Positions 48,801 through 62,800 of a DNA stretch of 64,000 nt are shown one piece after another (within the stretch, counting starts at the first letter, position 1; every line of letters begins with the position of its first letter). The stretch lies in the NCBI RefSeq assembly GCF_040954835.1, contig NC_090696.1:76507722-76571721 (forward strand), in the 5' to 3' direction. Source of the DNA: Lepisosteus oculatus. Taxonomy: Eukaryota; Chordata; Actinopteri; Semionotiformes; Lepisosteidae. Below the pieces are notes generated by a model. That model saw only the letters and a list, made by a program, of their open reading frames with translations, was not told the DNA's origin and searched no databases. The position numbers were made by a program, and so were the translations under genes.

Positions 48801-50879
48801 CAAGGAGGAACTGAAAATGGCTGAATTACAGGCCTGGCAGAGCATCAGCAGGAAAGATGTCAGTCTGGTGATGTCCATGGGACGCAGACTTCAGGAAGTC
48901 ATCAATTGCAAAGGATTTGCAAACATACAAAATTAAGATTGTGTCCAATTACTTTTGGTCCCCTGAAATGGGGGGGCTATGTATAAAAAGGGTGATTCCT
49001 GCGATTCCTATAAGGTTCACCTAATATAGACGGAAATACCCTCGAATTAAAGCTGACATTCTGCACTTTAACCTCATAGTCATTGTTTCATTTCAAATCC
49101 CATGTGCTGGAGTTCAGAGCCAAAACAGCAAAAATTGTTTCACTGTCCAAATACTTATGGACTGCACTGTAACTAAATTAAAGCAGCAAAGTATTTAATT
49201 GGAAAACTTAAGTCCTACCTTTTTTTAAAGATTGTGGCAAACCCACATTGTTTCATTTAAAACACAGCACTTACCCGATCAAGTAAATCTCCTGACAATG
49301 ACTGCTCACTACCAGCTGTTTTCCTTTCCTGAAAAAAGATTCCAAACTTTATATTAGTCAAGAAAAAACAAAGCTGAAAAAGAACACATCTAACTGATCA
49401 GTCTCTCTTATCTTTTTAAAGCTTACTGTATAAAATTATGGAGAAATGAACTACAGTTCCTTAGCATTAACAATTTCAAATGCTATTTGTATTTACGCAG
49501 TAAAACTACATTGCTACAACTAGTAATGACTTCTCTGATTTGCACACACACAGCTCGTCTAGATGTATAAGAAAACACCACCTCTGGCTTAAGTGTTTGT
49601 TTTGAAGAAGTAGTGTCACTTTTCTTTCTCTCTTTCTGTTTTACTGTAGTACTGGTGTTATCCAGATCTTGCATCAGCCTGAAGAAAGCCAGTTCATTAA
49701 AGAGGATTTCAGAAATTTCCACAAGCAGATCCTCTCCACATTCCTTCAGTGTTCTACCAGCAAATTTTGACAATGAATCCTGAAAAAGAAAAGTTTCAAA
49801 ATTAGTCGTTTGAAATCAACAACACATTACATAGCACCTAGCAACAGCCCCAAAACCATGTTAATTAAGGCATATTCTCAATACAAAATACATTTAAAAT
49901 ACTGAAGAAAACGCTACAAACCTGCAAGATACCTCCAAGCTGTTTATGGAAAAACCTGACGAATTCCTTGCTCTCATCATTCTGCTGTGTCAATGTAAGG
50001 ACCATACGCCTAATTGATATCAGAAGCTGTGAAGAGCATATATCGTCCATATGTTCCTAAAACAAAGTATGGTAATACATTATCAAGGTGTGTAACAATT
50101 TAGGAACAATGTAGAAATGTCCTGATCAAAGTAGTTTGCTTAATTTAAGTCTAAAAATCCACTCTCTATCCACACTCAAAAACATCAGGCAAAATGGGCA
50201 AAAGAAAAGCAAATTGTTCAGCTACCTCGAGTCATATTCTTGAGATTTTCAGACTGCATTTGACAGTCTTAGTTACCATTTTTGACTATACAACTGATGG
50301 GTAAATCTGAAAACTTCTCTATCTGGAATTTCAGTGCAAACATCAGAAATACCACAAAATGCATTATTTCAAACTATACAGGTATATTCTTACAAATATC
50401 ACCCTGATAAATAGCCCAATATTTGGTAATGTTAATTTTTTAAGCAGTTAATTCCTCATCAGATTCTAAAGAATAACATATATAAGCCAAAAGCATAAAA
50501 CATCAACCCATTTAAACTCCAATCACAAGATACAACAGCTCACCATATAAGTTTTTTTTATCATCTATATATTACATTAAACTTTCTTCAGTTTTATTGG
50601 AGTGGCAATGCCTTTTCTCACTGTGCCCTAAGGAAGTATCTTCAGATTGTTTAGTTTCAAATCAACTTGATGTCATAACTTCAAAACTGGAACAAAGTTT
50701 TTTAAATTAGCCCAAACGTACTAGCCAGCTACACCTCATCTTAGGTCTCACCTTAAGGAAGGGTATGACTTCTCTCATGATGGCCTTAATCTGCCTGTCC
50801 AGCTGCTGTGTATCAATTCGCGGGCAAGGGATATCTGAAGAGATGTGCCCCGTTAGGCCAGGAGGGGTTGCAGAAGCAC
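45830..50879 (-). CDS. PCM1: PCM1 exon block 3: C-terminal domain and tail with LC3-interacting motif
   Basis: Exons in transcript order: 50752-50879, 49922-50056, 49582-49779, 49275-49328, 48367-48517, 48012-48163, 47543-47615, 46960-47192, 46414-46506, 46041-46164, 45830-45855. They encode the helical C-terminal domain (DTQQLDRQIKAIMREVIPFL; RRMVLTLTQQNDESKEFVRF; CGEDLLVEISEILFNELAFF), an acidic stretch (GSGEDENEDEELEEFE), and the tail. The exon at 46414-46506 carries SDEDDFVKVEDLPLQL, the LC3/GABARAP-interacting motif described for human PCM1. The final exon contributes only eight codons and the stop. The donor after exon 49582-49779 is GTGGTG, weaker than its neighbours. Confidence 0.93.
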
Positions 50880-53800
50880 CTTCAAATGGAATATTAAAAT
50901 AAAACTTAAAATTAGGAATTTAAAAATGCATATATGAATACTTCAAAAGTCAGAATTGAATTGAAAGCATGGCAGATAAAAGCAAAGCCTTTAGTACAAA
51001 GTACCTTCTAAGCCGTCAGCCACACCTTGTTCAACAGCAGAAGAGTCAGCAGCATTTTCGTTATATTCAGCTCTGAGCTTCATGCGCTCATATTCCCTTA
51101 TCCTAGCCAGCGCTTTATCTAAATGAATCACAGTGTTCCCTGCACCAAAAGAAGCATGCACATGTGAAACAACCAGTTAGGCTCTGCACCAAGGGGTTAC
51201 GCATTAGCAGATGATCAAGTATACTGAAGGAACCGATGACGTTACCTAGATCATCATTTGCAAATGGCTCAAGGTTTGAAGAGGTAGACAGGGTACTTTC
51301 ATTATCCATAAATTCAGTATCGCCACCATTATGTTTCCTGTTCAGATTAAGTTTGTTTTCAGTATTCTTCTCAGAAACGTCCTAAAAAACATTAATGCAA
51401 GATAAATACTCTGAAAGCATGCACAAAACTATACTCTTTTATAAGAATGCCAATATAATTTCTCTTTTTTTTTATTTAGTTACTACAGGCTCTGACAGTA
51501 CTAAGTACTATTCTTTCCCTTTAAATCTTTTGAGCATTCAGGCGTAATTCGCTTCAGAATCGTTAGTACTGACAAGCATCATTACAAACCCATTAAAATG
51601 TGGTGATAACCAGATAAAATCAAATGACACCATCAACAAACCATTACAGTAGTCAACCAAATTACATCTCTGGGTATTTTACACATTGTGTAAAAAAATG
51701 GACGAGTGGTTAAGATACTAATGGTGCCACTACTACACATCTGAAGTGAAAAACTATAAGTAATTGATAACAATGGCGATGTTATGACACAGACCCTTTA
51801 CCTTTATCAGAGTTAGGATAAGGGTTAGGAATTGTATGTAGATCACATGGCAGCATCTTTTTTTTTTACTTTACACATTTCAATATGGCTACTGCCCTTA
51901 AACCAGTACATGCTGGTGTAATGTTTTACGTTAGAAATGCATAAAACAGAAGTTTTTAAAAAGGGAAATGCTGTTGATATCCCATGTTTTTGATAATGCA
52001 TTTTCTTTTAGACTAGGGCACATAATTTACTAAAACACGATTTGCTATCTGAGCCACAACTGGAAAGCACGAATTTAAACAAATTACAAGGTACCCTGAT
52101 TACAAGAACAGAGTAAAACAAATGACTTACTCCATCGCTCGTAGCGAGACTTTCACTGGGAGTAAGTTCTGAATTTGATGCTGCCCAGGCAGCTGAGCTC
52201 AGAGATGCTGCCTGCTCCTCATTAGTGTCTTTCTTCTCTGTCAGGTGCCTGGTCACAATGTCCTGTAGTTGTAGAAAGATCTTAAAATAAGCTTAAAATG
52301 TTCCAAAAACCCATTAATGACTATCTGAAAAAGCTCAGTAAATGCCTTTTTGTGGGTATGGGTTATTCACAAAAATAAGGATATGAGATCAACATCCTTT
52401 TACTGACACCAAGTCAGAAGGAAACATAAGGTACACTCTTTGCAAGAATGGAGCCATGAGTATTTACTTTCCCTAAAAATGTTGTAATTATTGCAATAAA
52501 AGAAAGTCACAATTATTCTGGTGTGGCTCGACTAAAATATTACACTTAAAACTTAAGAACAACAAAAATATTGTGAATACAAATAAAATGCCATAACAAT
52601 TTGTGAGTTGGATTTAAACACCACTTTGAGAAAAGGCTTTCAACATCAGCTTCCACCTTCTAGCAACTGACTAAACCAGGAGACAAAGATATAACCGTGC
52701 ATAATTCAACTGGTCACTCAATTTAGGTCTGACTCAAGTACATCGGCTTTACAGCAGAATTACCTGTAAGGCATAAAGTGCTCTCTGCCGCAAATAATCA
52801 GTGTTGAGCATCTGAAGTTCATGGAAAAGTTCAATGAGGAAGTGTGGCCTAGATTCATTCTGTGAAATTAACGTGGCCACTTCAGAATATATCGTCTCTC
52901 GCAAGGTTTCAAACAGGGAAAAGTCGCTACTAGTATCTGTAAATAAAGAAAACATTCTTACCTCAAAGTCTTTAAAACATCCCCCCCACACCAAAAAGTG
53001 ATAATTGAATTTAAAAATCAACGAAGGAATTACGTTCAGATCATTTTTACATTCCCTTCCACCCCATCTTACGGCAACTTAAAATAGGTGAAACTGGATT
53101 GGGTGCAAACTCTCCATAATCAAAAATATCACTGAAAACATCAAGGTGTCATAAATGTCTTTAGAAAAGTTATCTTGATTATGCATATCCAGAGAGATCT
53201 GGCTGATTTTCATGCTTGTGAAACATAGCAAGGTGAGAAGGGTTAGGCCTACACAACTTCTAAACACTGACATAAACAAAAAAAACTTTTGAAAATTGGA
53301 GACACAAAAGCACATTTTGCCAAACCGTAGAGTTAAACATGCAGGACTGACAATTTTATTACCTGGTGCTTCAGTGCATGCATTTCTGTTAGAGTGGAAG
53401 GAAGCTCTCCAAACATTTGCTGTGGGTAAAAGCAATACAAAATGTGCACAGACAGAAAAGATGAGGGACGAAAACAGAAAAGAAACAAACCAAGGAAAAA
53501 CACCAACCAAACACTCACATGTTCACCCAGTCCAATTTACATTATAAAGCCCCACATTAAATAAGCCTTCCAATACATCACAGAATTTCCTCTAAGTTTT
53601 AACATTTTGAAATTTGGGTGGAGCTATTTCAACTAAACCTGATGGGAGTTTACTGCAGTTGTGCAAAAGGGTCGTTCACGTATAGAGGATAATGCAGATT
53701 TGGGCTCAGGACATGAAGTGTCTAGTTTATGAATAAAGACAAAGCTTTATCAAAGCATTCTTGTTTAAAGACAGCTACACGGCACTTCTTTAAACCAGCA

Positions 53801-56800
53801 ACTACTAGAACTCTCCACTTGAGGGCCAAACCTAAACTGCCTTGTTCTATGCTGCAGAACCCAACAACCGAGACCTTTAAGATTAAGTAGAACGTGTATT
53901 TTTTTTTTTACTAACAGATTCATGCTTACATCGCTCTAAGAAAAAGTCTGCTAAAGTTCAAGCTCACCAGAAGAGAGGTCATTGGACTTGCTGCATGTTA
54001 GTTTAGTGTCCAGCTGATCCGGTGTTCGTTTGTCGAGGACCTTCTCAGATTCTTCTTTTTGCTTGGAGTGAGGACTTCTCACCCTGTTGTATTCGTTAGC
54101 ACTAGAGACACTGTCGCTTTCCTGTCCTGAAGCAAAAGCCCAAAAACAGCTTTATGTTTCCTTTCACAGCCATTATTAAAAGTACCCGTTACAGAGGTAT
54201 TAAAGTTACAATGACAACTAGAAGCAATATTTCTCTTTACTTCTATCACTTGATAACTCTAGCACTCTGAAGGAGTCAATTTCTCGTCAAACTTCACAAA
54301 AGGATCTTCTACTCAACTGCCAGTATAACACAGGCTTCTTGAGAACACCTAAATGTGCGATCACTAAATAGCTTTGAAATTAACTAAATGTTGGACTGAA
54401 GTTTCAATTTAATTCGGACACCAGTCCGTTCCGATACATTCTGGACCGAGTATAGATACCAAAAATTCAAACTATGTTCCAATGCATGTATGTTGCGACA
54501 TAGTGGCCAACAAAGCAATGCTGATCTGCAAGTCTGAACTCTCAGCAGAAATAACTAATAGCTAAGGAACGGATTGCCAACTGTGTACTGATCCCTTATA
54601 TAGGTCTGCTGAAGAATTGGTTAAATTATCACATTTGGACAAACGTACATACCCATGTTACCCCCTCCAAAGGGTTTGCTCTGTCCATTACTTCTCTTTC
54701 TCTTGTTCTTTGATTTGGGTGTTTTATCTTTTGAAGCAAGACTTGCCTGGGCAGCAGCTTTTCTTGATTTAAAGGTCTTAGTCACAGTAGTGGGATCTAT
54801 GGGATCAGGCATACTGCTGAGGCTTTCTAAAGACTCTTCATCAAACTGCCTGCTTCTGCCGTTTCTGACCGGCTGTGCTTTTCCCGTCCTCTGGCTTTGA
54901 GTGGTCTTGTCCACGACGACAGAGGAAGGCCCGTCAGCTTTTTCATTATGAGCGCCACCATGCCAGAAAGCACCTTGTCGATCACCTTCGCCCTCCTTCG
55001 AATTCCTGTTATTGGTAAAAGCAAAGCATGAAATGTCATGAACACCGGAGTTTTGCTGCAATTACCAATTACAGTGATTAAATTTTAACTCAGCCTTGGA
55101 GGTCAAACTCCAAGAGCATCATGATTAATGAATCATTAGAATCCTGTCAGTAACAGTAACTCGACTTTACAATTTAACATCCAGTTGCACAAAGGAGGAT
55201 GAGCCCGGAAACTCACTTTCCGCAAGCATGCTCTGAACTACAGCTGGTTACAGCTCTTAAACAAAATAAGACTAGATGTAATTGTGAGCTGCCAGAAAAA
55301 CTGCTCTACACCTAATAAGAAATAGCTCACAGACAAAAAGAAAAAGATTTCAATTGAAACGCTATTAGATCTAAATATAAGCATAAACAGAATACCTTTT
55401 CCTTTCCACCCCATTCAGAGAAGAGCTTTCGAACGGCTGTGGAAAGGCCATATACTCAGTTTTCACTGAAGTGTTGTGATCCACGGTTTGTGGCTGTTCA
55501 GTGCCGGCCTGCGGAGCAGAGCTCTGAGGAAATTCTCCAAAGACTGGCGGAAACACAGGATTGAAGCTAAACCCTGAAGAGGAAAGAAGTCACATCTAAC
55601 CATTTCTTTTGTGTTGCAAGAATTTATGCAGCAGCATCATCAAAATTAAGATAGAAAACTAATTTTATCCTTATGTGTAGGATTTTCTTCCACAAATATT
55701 CAGGTAAATGGAAATATTTTAATAGAAAGTCTTTCTAAACGCATTATAAACGATTTACGAGAAACAGTTGACTAGATGTCTGACTTCAGCATTTTCACAG
55801 AAAGGTTTAAATAGGCGTTAGACTTACTCCACAAGTGGACAAATCATTTTTAAACACTATTCGTTGCAACTGTCAAAAAGGATTGAAAGAAAATTTACTT
55901 CTGCAAACTTCATTTTGCCTTAAATGTGTAAAGTACGAATTCAAGAAAACGATCCAGAATTTTAAAACATTAATATGAATAAATTCTTGAGGAATGGAAA
56001 TACATTGTAATACATAAAACATGGGAGAAAATTATACAATACACTAAATCAGGCATATTAAAGTGCTTTATTGTATTGCAGTTGTGTGTAAAATGAAAAT
56101 ATAAGCAGGAAATGTTTCCATAGGAACATATGACCATAAACAGAGTAGCTCTAGTGACTATTGTGCAAGCAGACCTCAATTACAGTGACAAAGCCAGAAA
56201 GATACATACCAGCAGTGACTGGAACGAAGTTTGCAAGCCCAGGCATGTTCAGTGAACTTAAATGGGGGTGTAAATTGAAAGGAGAGAAAAGATTTGGAGA
56301 TGCAGAGCAGACACCGGGGTCACGGTTAGCAGTTTGCTCTGGTTGCTGTGAATTTTCCTGGTTTAACAGGTCATTTAACATTTTCTTCAGCCTGAAAGGA
56401 AAGATTTAAAAGAATGAATTAAAACCTACTCAAATGCAAGAAAACTTCAACCTAAACTAAATCCTAGAACACCATTTAAGAAAACAAATGGTGATCACCT
56501 TAAAAAGTTTCAAACTGGTTTAAAAAATCATTTCTAAGATAAATGTTGAGATCACTCCATACCGCTGAACGTTGTTCTGTTGCCAGGCCAGCTGAGCATA
56601 GCACTGATTCAGCTGGTGCATGATCAGGTGCACCTGAGGAGATCCAACATTGTTTGGCAACACGCCGTAGGGGCTGGTGAGGAGAGTCTGAAGCATGTAT
56701 GAAAGTGTCTGTCAAAACAAGAACAAATCACAACACAAATCAATATCTACATCACAGATACGACACCAATACGATGCATTTTACTTTTATCCTATCAGAC

Positions 56801-59800
56801 GTCGGCTTTAGCCTAGGTTACATACGCCTGTGCTACAACTGATTCTTACTGTAAATTCATGTGGATTTTTGTTGCCTACTGTGATTGGCTCAGTCACGCA
56901 AATGACGTCTAGTGTATGCTATCTTGTTTGAAAGATTCTTTGAAAGGTTGCAAGTTATAACTGACAAGAGGCTAACTAGGATGCTCCTGCCATCTCAAAA
57001 AAAAAAAGAGAAAGATTGATGCAGATTCAACAACAAATGGTCAGAAGAGTACTTTTGTGTCCCTTGGAAAGAAAAGATAATGCGTGTTATCCGTCTGGAA
57101 ACAATCGCCGTGATTAAAGAATATACCAAAAAAAGGCATTACGGGATAAACATCAGGTTACATTTTCAGAATACACTAAATTATATCAGTTGAAAAAGTC
57201 GCTTCAGGTGCAGCAAAAACTGTTCAAGAGAAAATTCAAAGAATATGTTGCGGCTACCCGAGCTAGTTATCGAGTATCACAGCTTCTCACAGCAGCTGGC
57301 AAACCCCTGACAGGCAGTGAATTCATCCAGCAGTGTGTGCAAGAGGTCGTGGAGGAGATGTGCCCGGAGAAACAACCTATTCCAGTCACTGAGTTTAAAC
57401 CGGCTAGATAGAGGATTTCACTCAGGTGGCCAAGCAAGGTTACTAAACAATTTTTGAGTGGCCCTTGCTCTAAAAAGTTTGCCAACCCCTGTTATAATTC
57501 AACATGAAATTAGTTGAAGATGTACTACTTTATCATATTGAACAAAAACCGTTTTGTGATGAAAGGGTTCATCAGATTTCCTCTTCCCAAACAGCCACAC
57601 AAAATGAGTTGGGCAGAAGGACATTAGCTTCACTCTTACAACTGAAAAACACTCCCTCTGCAACTCCCAAAAAATTTCTGCACTTGCCACAGAAAATCAG
57701 CAAAGATAAAACACTGCAAACAGCTTTCCTTTTGTGATAACCGTACATAGAAAGCTGCATAATGGAACAAAAGCATTTCAAGAGGAAAAACCGACAATAT
57801 ACAAGGAGAGCATTATTAAGGGCGCAGGATAAGAACCTTGCACACTGTAGGCACTAATGTTCTTATGCATTTATGTACAAGAAACGGTCTCCAACCTGCT
57901 GGTCTTGCATTAAAGTCTGGCACATGGTAGTGCTGAAGTCAAGCTGTTTCTTCAGTTGGCTTATTTGCTCCTGCCAGTGTTGTTTTTCCTCCACAAAAGA
58001 CAGCTCAGACGCCCACCGAAGATTCTCCTGGCGTCGCATGCTGATGTTCTGCTGTTGCCTTGAACTGGGAGACGGGCGCGCATTGCCATCCGTGGAAAGC
58101 GGGCGAGAGCTCTTCCAGCTGCTTTTATCGAAAACGAATATTTTTGAACGAACAGATACGTTATAAGGGACAACCATTCAAGGACAGTTTCCTCACCCCT
58201 GCGGCTCCAGTAAAATCACGCACAAGCATTTATTGTAGTCAGTGCACACCGAAAGAACTTTGAGGGAGCAAGAAAATCTCAGATCAGTGCTGTTGCACTT
58301 TAAGACGGCTCCGATCCTTTAAGGCTCCAGTGTACTGTGCAATTGTATAAATTACAGACCTGAAGGGTCTAAAAGTCTTCAACCACTGATGATTTAAGGA
58401 GATGTTTATAGGTAAAGTTTTAGTATTGTCCAATAGTTTTGTTTATTCTTAAGATTAGTTATACTGAATACACGTACAGCTTTCCCCGAAACCATCTCTA
58501 TTACATTAAATGGTAATTCAAAGTAAATATGTGAGATTAGTTACTGAACAAGAGTTTTAAACAATCCAGGCTGTTGCAAGCCGCATATTAATTACGGCCT
58601 TGCAGAATTCAAAAGTCACTTTCCAAAAGCAGGCAAAGCATTTAGAAAGTTGAATACAAACACGAAACATAGAAGTGAATAATTAAACAGTATTCAAAAT
58701 GTAATAGAACAAACCTCTCTCTCTCTTTTCTTGTGCCGCGATGCCTGGTGTTCCTGCAAGAATAAGGAGCCGCATCCTCACATGAACTGGACTGTCCCTC
58801 CTCCTCTTCCTCCTCCTCCTCTTCTTCTTCTTGGGCTGTCTCTTCAGAGGGGTAGCCATCTTCATCCTCATCAAGTGCACACTGTGTAGAGCCGCCCCAT
58901 GTCGCCATTGTCCTTGAAGAGAATTAAAAGAATTCCAATCTCTTATACACTAGGCACATTTAAAAGGAACTTCTTAGAAAGCGTTTCACCATCTAAATCC
59001 TTGTGAATTCATATGTGCCATGATTTAAACATTTGATTTTACGGATAAGAACAACCAACCACTACAAACGGCTCTGGAGAAACAGGGTGGTCAAGACAAA
59101 AACAGCTTCAAATGACTGCCTTATCTAAACTTAGTATGACTGGGGGAGTCATCACATAAGATGCAAATGTTGAAGAGGTTTTCATCAGTAGCAAACCGTT
59201 TTACACCATTTTTATCACAGACCTGTCATTTCTGCTTGGGTGCTGTGGATCCTGCATCTGTGCATCACCATTTTTGGAAGCGCTGTCATTCAATACTTTC
59301 CGTCTCTGATGCTCAGCCATTAACAACTCAAGTTGTTTTCTTCTTTGTCGCAGCTCCTCTCTCAGGATCTGATGTCGACGCATCTCGGACCAAAGCTGAA
59401 GCATTTGCAAGTTAGTCGTTAACCATACGGATGTGTACAGACTAAACAGGCATCAATGCTACATTGTGTAATCGTTATATTTTCTCACTAATTTTACTCT
59501 TTAGTCATGTTTCATAGATGCTGATCCTTTCACCGTTTCACAAATTCTTTCCCTGTCCTTTAATATTGTGGACAGTCGAATGAGAAAGGCCAAAGTCTCA
59601 TGTGATTGTCGATACCGATTTTCCATTTTCATGTTGCACTATTATGTTCACTTTCATTTCTAAATCCACTGTCCTTTGCTTTTTCCTACAGGGACCACCA
59701 GAACACCTTTTTTTGCTTGCTAGCTAACAACCCAAACAATAACGTGTGGCAGCACGGTGTCGCGCAGGCTGATGATGTCATCAATGTTAGACGCGTTACG

Positions 59801-62800
59801 ACCAAAGGCCGGGACCCGAAAATAAGACAGTACTGTACAGTAATACGATTAAGGGGATGGCCGTCTTAAGTGTGAGTGGTCGCAAGTCACATGCGTTGCA
59901 AGGTGAGGACTACCTGTATTTCTATTGGATTTAAAGAGATGTATTCGCAAGAAAGCTTGTTTACAATGTTGTAAAGCTGCACACGTCACAAGATGTCTAT
60001 TTCTGGTCTATTTCTGGTGTAAACTGGAGGTTTTACAAGTTACTGTGTACATTTTACTTTTATTGCAGTTTGAAATGCACTCAATACTGATTCTAACCCC
60101 AAAATACAAAAATAGCACTGCAGTTCCCTTTTAAAAGATTTTCTAATAAGCAACAGATGAATATTAAAAAACTTCAAAGTTAATCTACTGTCATTGACAA
60201 AACCACAATGTATACTGTGCAGTTCTCAGGTCTACTGAGAACTTATAGTTCATCCATCATGAATTTTAAGCAGTTATACCTCATTATCAGGGGCAGAGAC
60301 TGATCCAGGCTCCACTGTTGATTTTAAAACGGCGCCGTTGGTATTAACAGCAGGGGTTGAAGCTGCAGCAGGAAGTCTTTTGGATGTGGGTTGACTCATT
60401 GTGCTTGATACGGATAACTGGAACAAGCAAGTGCACTATAATCAATTTCATAACTTTATGGTTTGCAAAAATGAAGGATCATACTACATTATTCCAATTT
60501 AAATATATCTGGCAGCGACTTAAGGAAGACTACCCTTAAGACAAATTATGGATCTCTACAACTGTGCAGTTCAAGAAGCGTAGAACAATTAACTAGTTAA
60601 AAGGTGTTTCTAACTTCCAAGTTGCACCACTACAACCATTTCAGCATCCCCGTAGAACCACTTAAAATCTCTGCATTACTCACACTGCATTTCATCTTAA
60701 CCACTTGACTGGTTATAATGGTGTTCAGCTCGAGAATTCTGGAGCTCCTTTTGCAAACAGGTGGAACTAAGTGGGGTAAGGTTACCATACTTCTGATTTA
60801 ATTCCATAGTTTCGGGGGACAAATAATAATCCTGTGAGTGATTTCATTTTTGCAATGCTGAACAAGCCCTGGTCTGATGGTGGGGGGGATACCAGACACT
60901 GGCACTCAAGAACTGGAAAGTGGTACTTATTAAAGAATATTTAGAAGTAAAAGGATGGCAATTTAACTTAGTTACCAAGTTATGTAACCACCTCTGCCCT
61001 CAGCTTAGTCAAACCAAGAAACATAAGCAACATCTACTTTCTAAAAATAACTACAACTTGCTTTTTCTGAATGGATCTTAGTTCCCAGTTATAACCCAGA
61101 TGTTTCCTTACCCTTTAAAAAGTTTGTACTACATCTTAACCAGCTCACAAGTTTCAATGAACAAGCGACTTCTGAAATCTACACAAAAGGCCTGTACATA
61201 GTAATCACCTTAGAGTGGGCAATAGCTATTCTAAGTAATAGACCTTACTTTGGACACACTGTGACCCTGCAGCAGTAACTGGTGCTACAAGCTCATGAGG
61301 CAGTGCTGCCGTTTTGTGGTGGAGAATAAGTACAGCCGATGCTTCTAGATACCAGTTAGTACATGGACTGCCCTGCACTTTCAATTTTGTGAACAGTACA
61401 TACCTGCAAGTCAGGACATGCCCACTGTAGGTCTTGGATCTTCTCTTGAATTTCCATCAACCGCTGTCTCTCATCTTGCAGCTGTTTGAGTTCCTTCTGC
61501 TGCTGCTTAAGTTTAGCTTCATAGAATTTCTCCCTGCCCAGAAGAGAAAAATTGAAATACAGCAACATTTTCCCTTTCGCCTTTCAACTGCTAAATTAAC
61601 ACGCCTGAACATGCAGAAACGGGCTAACCAAAGAAAAACTGCTGATGTTTTCACAATACGCAAGGCTGTTCTAAAAGTGATAAAATACAAACAATGGAAG
61701 TACCTGGCCTTTTCTTTCAGAGCAATGTCTTTTTTCAGCTTAGAAGCATTAGTTCTTGTGTTATTTGGTTGCTGGTTCAGGCCATCATCTTCAGTCACGC
61801 TTGATGCGTTAGCAGTGGTTCCATCAGTATCGTCACTCTGGGGGGGGAAAAAAATAAAATTAGAAACTAAGATCCACACTTGGCGATTCTTCAAGAAACT
61901 GACCAGCAATTTGGAAATACAACATTTCCACAAACTAGAACTTAAAATGCCCGCATACTATGTAAATGATAACCTAGCTATAAAAAAGTAAAAAACCTTC
62001 AAAAGATAAAATGGCTGGCTGACCACTACCAGGGCTTGAGTCATGTTCTCCCTAGCTTGCTCTACATTGCGGCACCTCGGAACTTGTATGTTTGTCCAAG
62101 AAAGCCACATCACTCCTTCAAGCAATGCTAACTCCGCCAGGCACTGACCTGCAGTGTGTCAAACAGCTTTCAGGAAACAAAAAGCTTCGCAATATTACAA
62201 CCACCTCAGGTGAGAGTTAAAGTCCTCTATTCAAAGGAAAACTCTGCTTTTGGGAAAGGGACTCTACCAACCACAACTTGTTGTGCCAGTTCTCCATTCC
62301 TGACCCTTAAGAGTCGAGTGGGGGGGGGGAAAGGTAATAAACTGCTGGCTGTCCCTGCATCCACCACTTATCTGGACAAAGCTGGTGAAAATACAGGTCA
62401 ATATGAAAACAGTTTGGTCTTCACTTTTGCCATCACCAGTTTCCCCAGAACTCCATGTAAATGAACAGTAAATTGAAGGTAAAAGTGAAAGAAGTGTCAC
62501 TTTTTCATAACCAAGAAAGAGGTACAGTATAACAGTAGATGCAGTCAAGCATCGTTTCCCAAAACAGCCTTAAGCTCGTACCACAGATTGACATACAGTA
62601 CAGTCAGTCTTGGATGCTTGACAATTTGAAAATCTTCCCCCCCCCACCTGCACCATTGCAACAAGCTCCTGCAGGTGTCTGAGCTTTTGTTTAGCTGTGT
62701 GAAGTCTGTGGATCTTCTGGACAAACTCGGGATCCTCCTCCTCCTCCAGGCTGCTTCTTCGGCTAGACCCAGAGACCTCAGTGCCCTCCCTCTCCCGGCC

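Noticed and set aside
61434-61991. 185-codon plus-strand open frame
   Set aside because: It is antisense to two verified PCM1 exons and the intron between them; a shadow frame.
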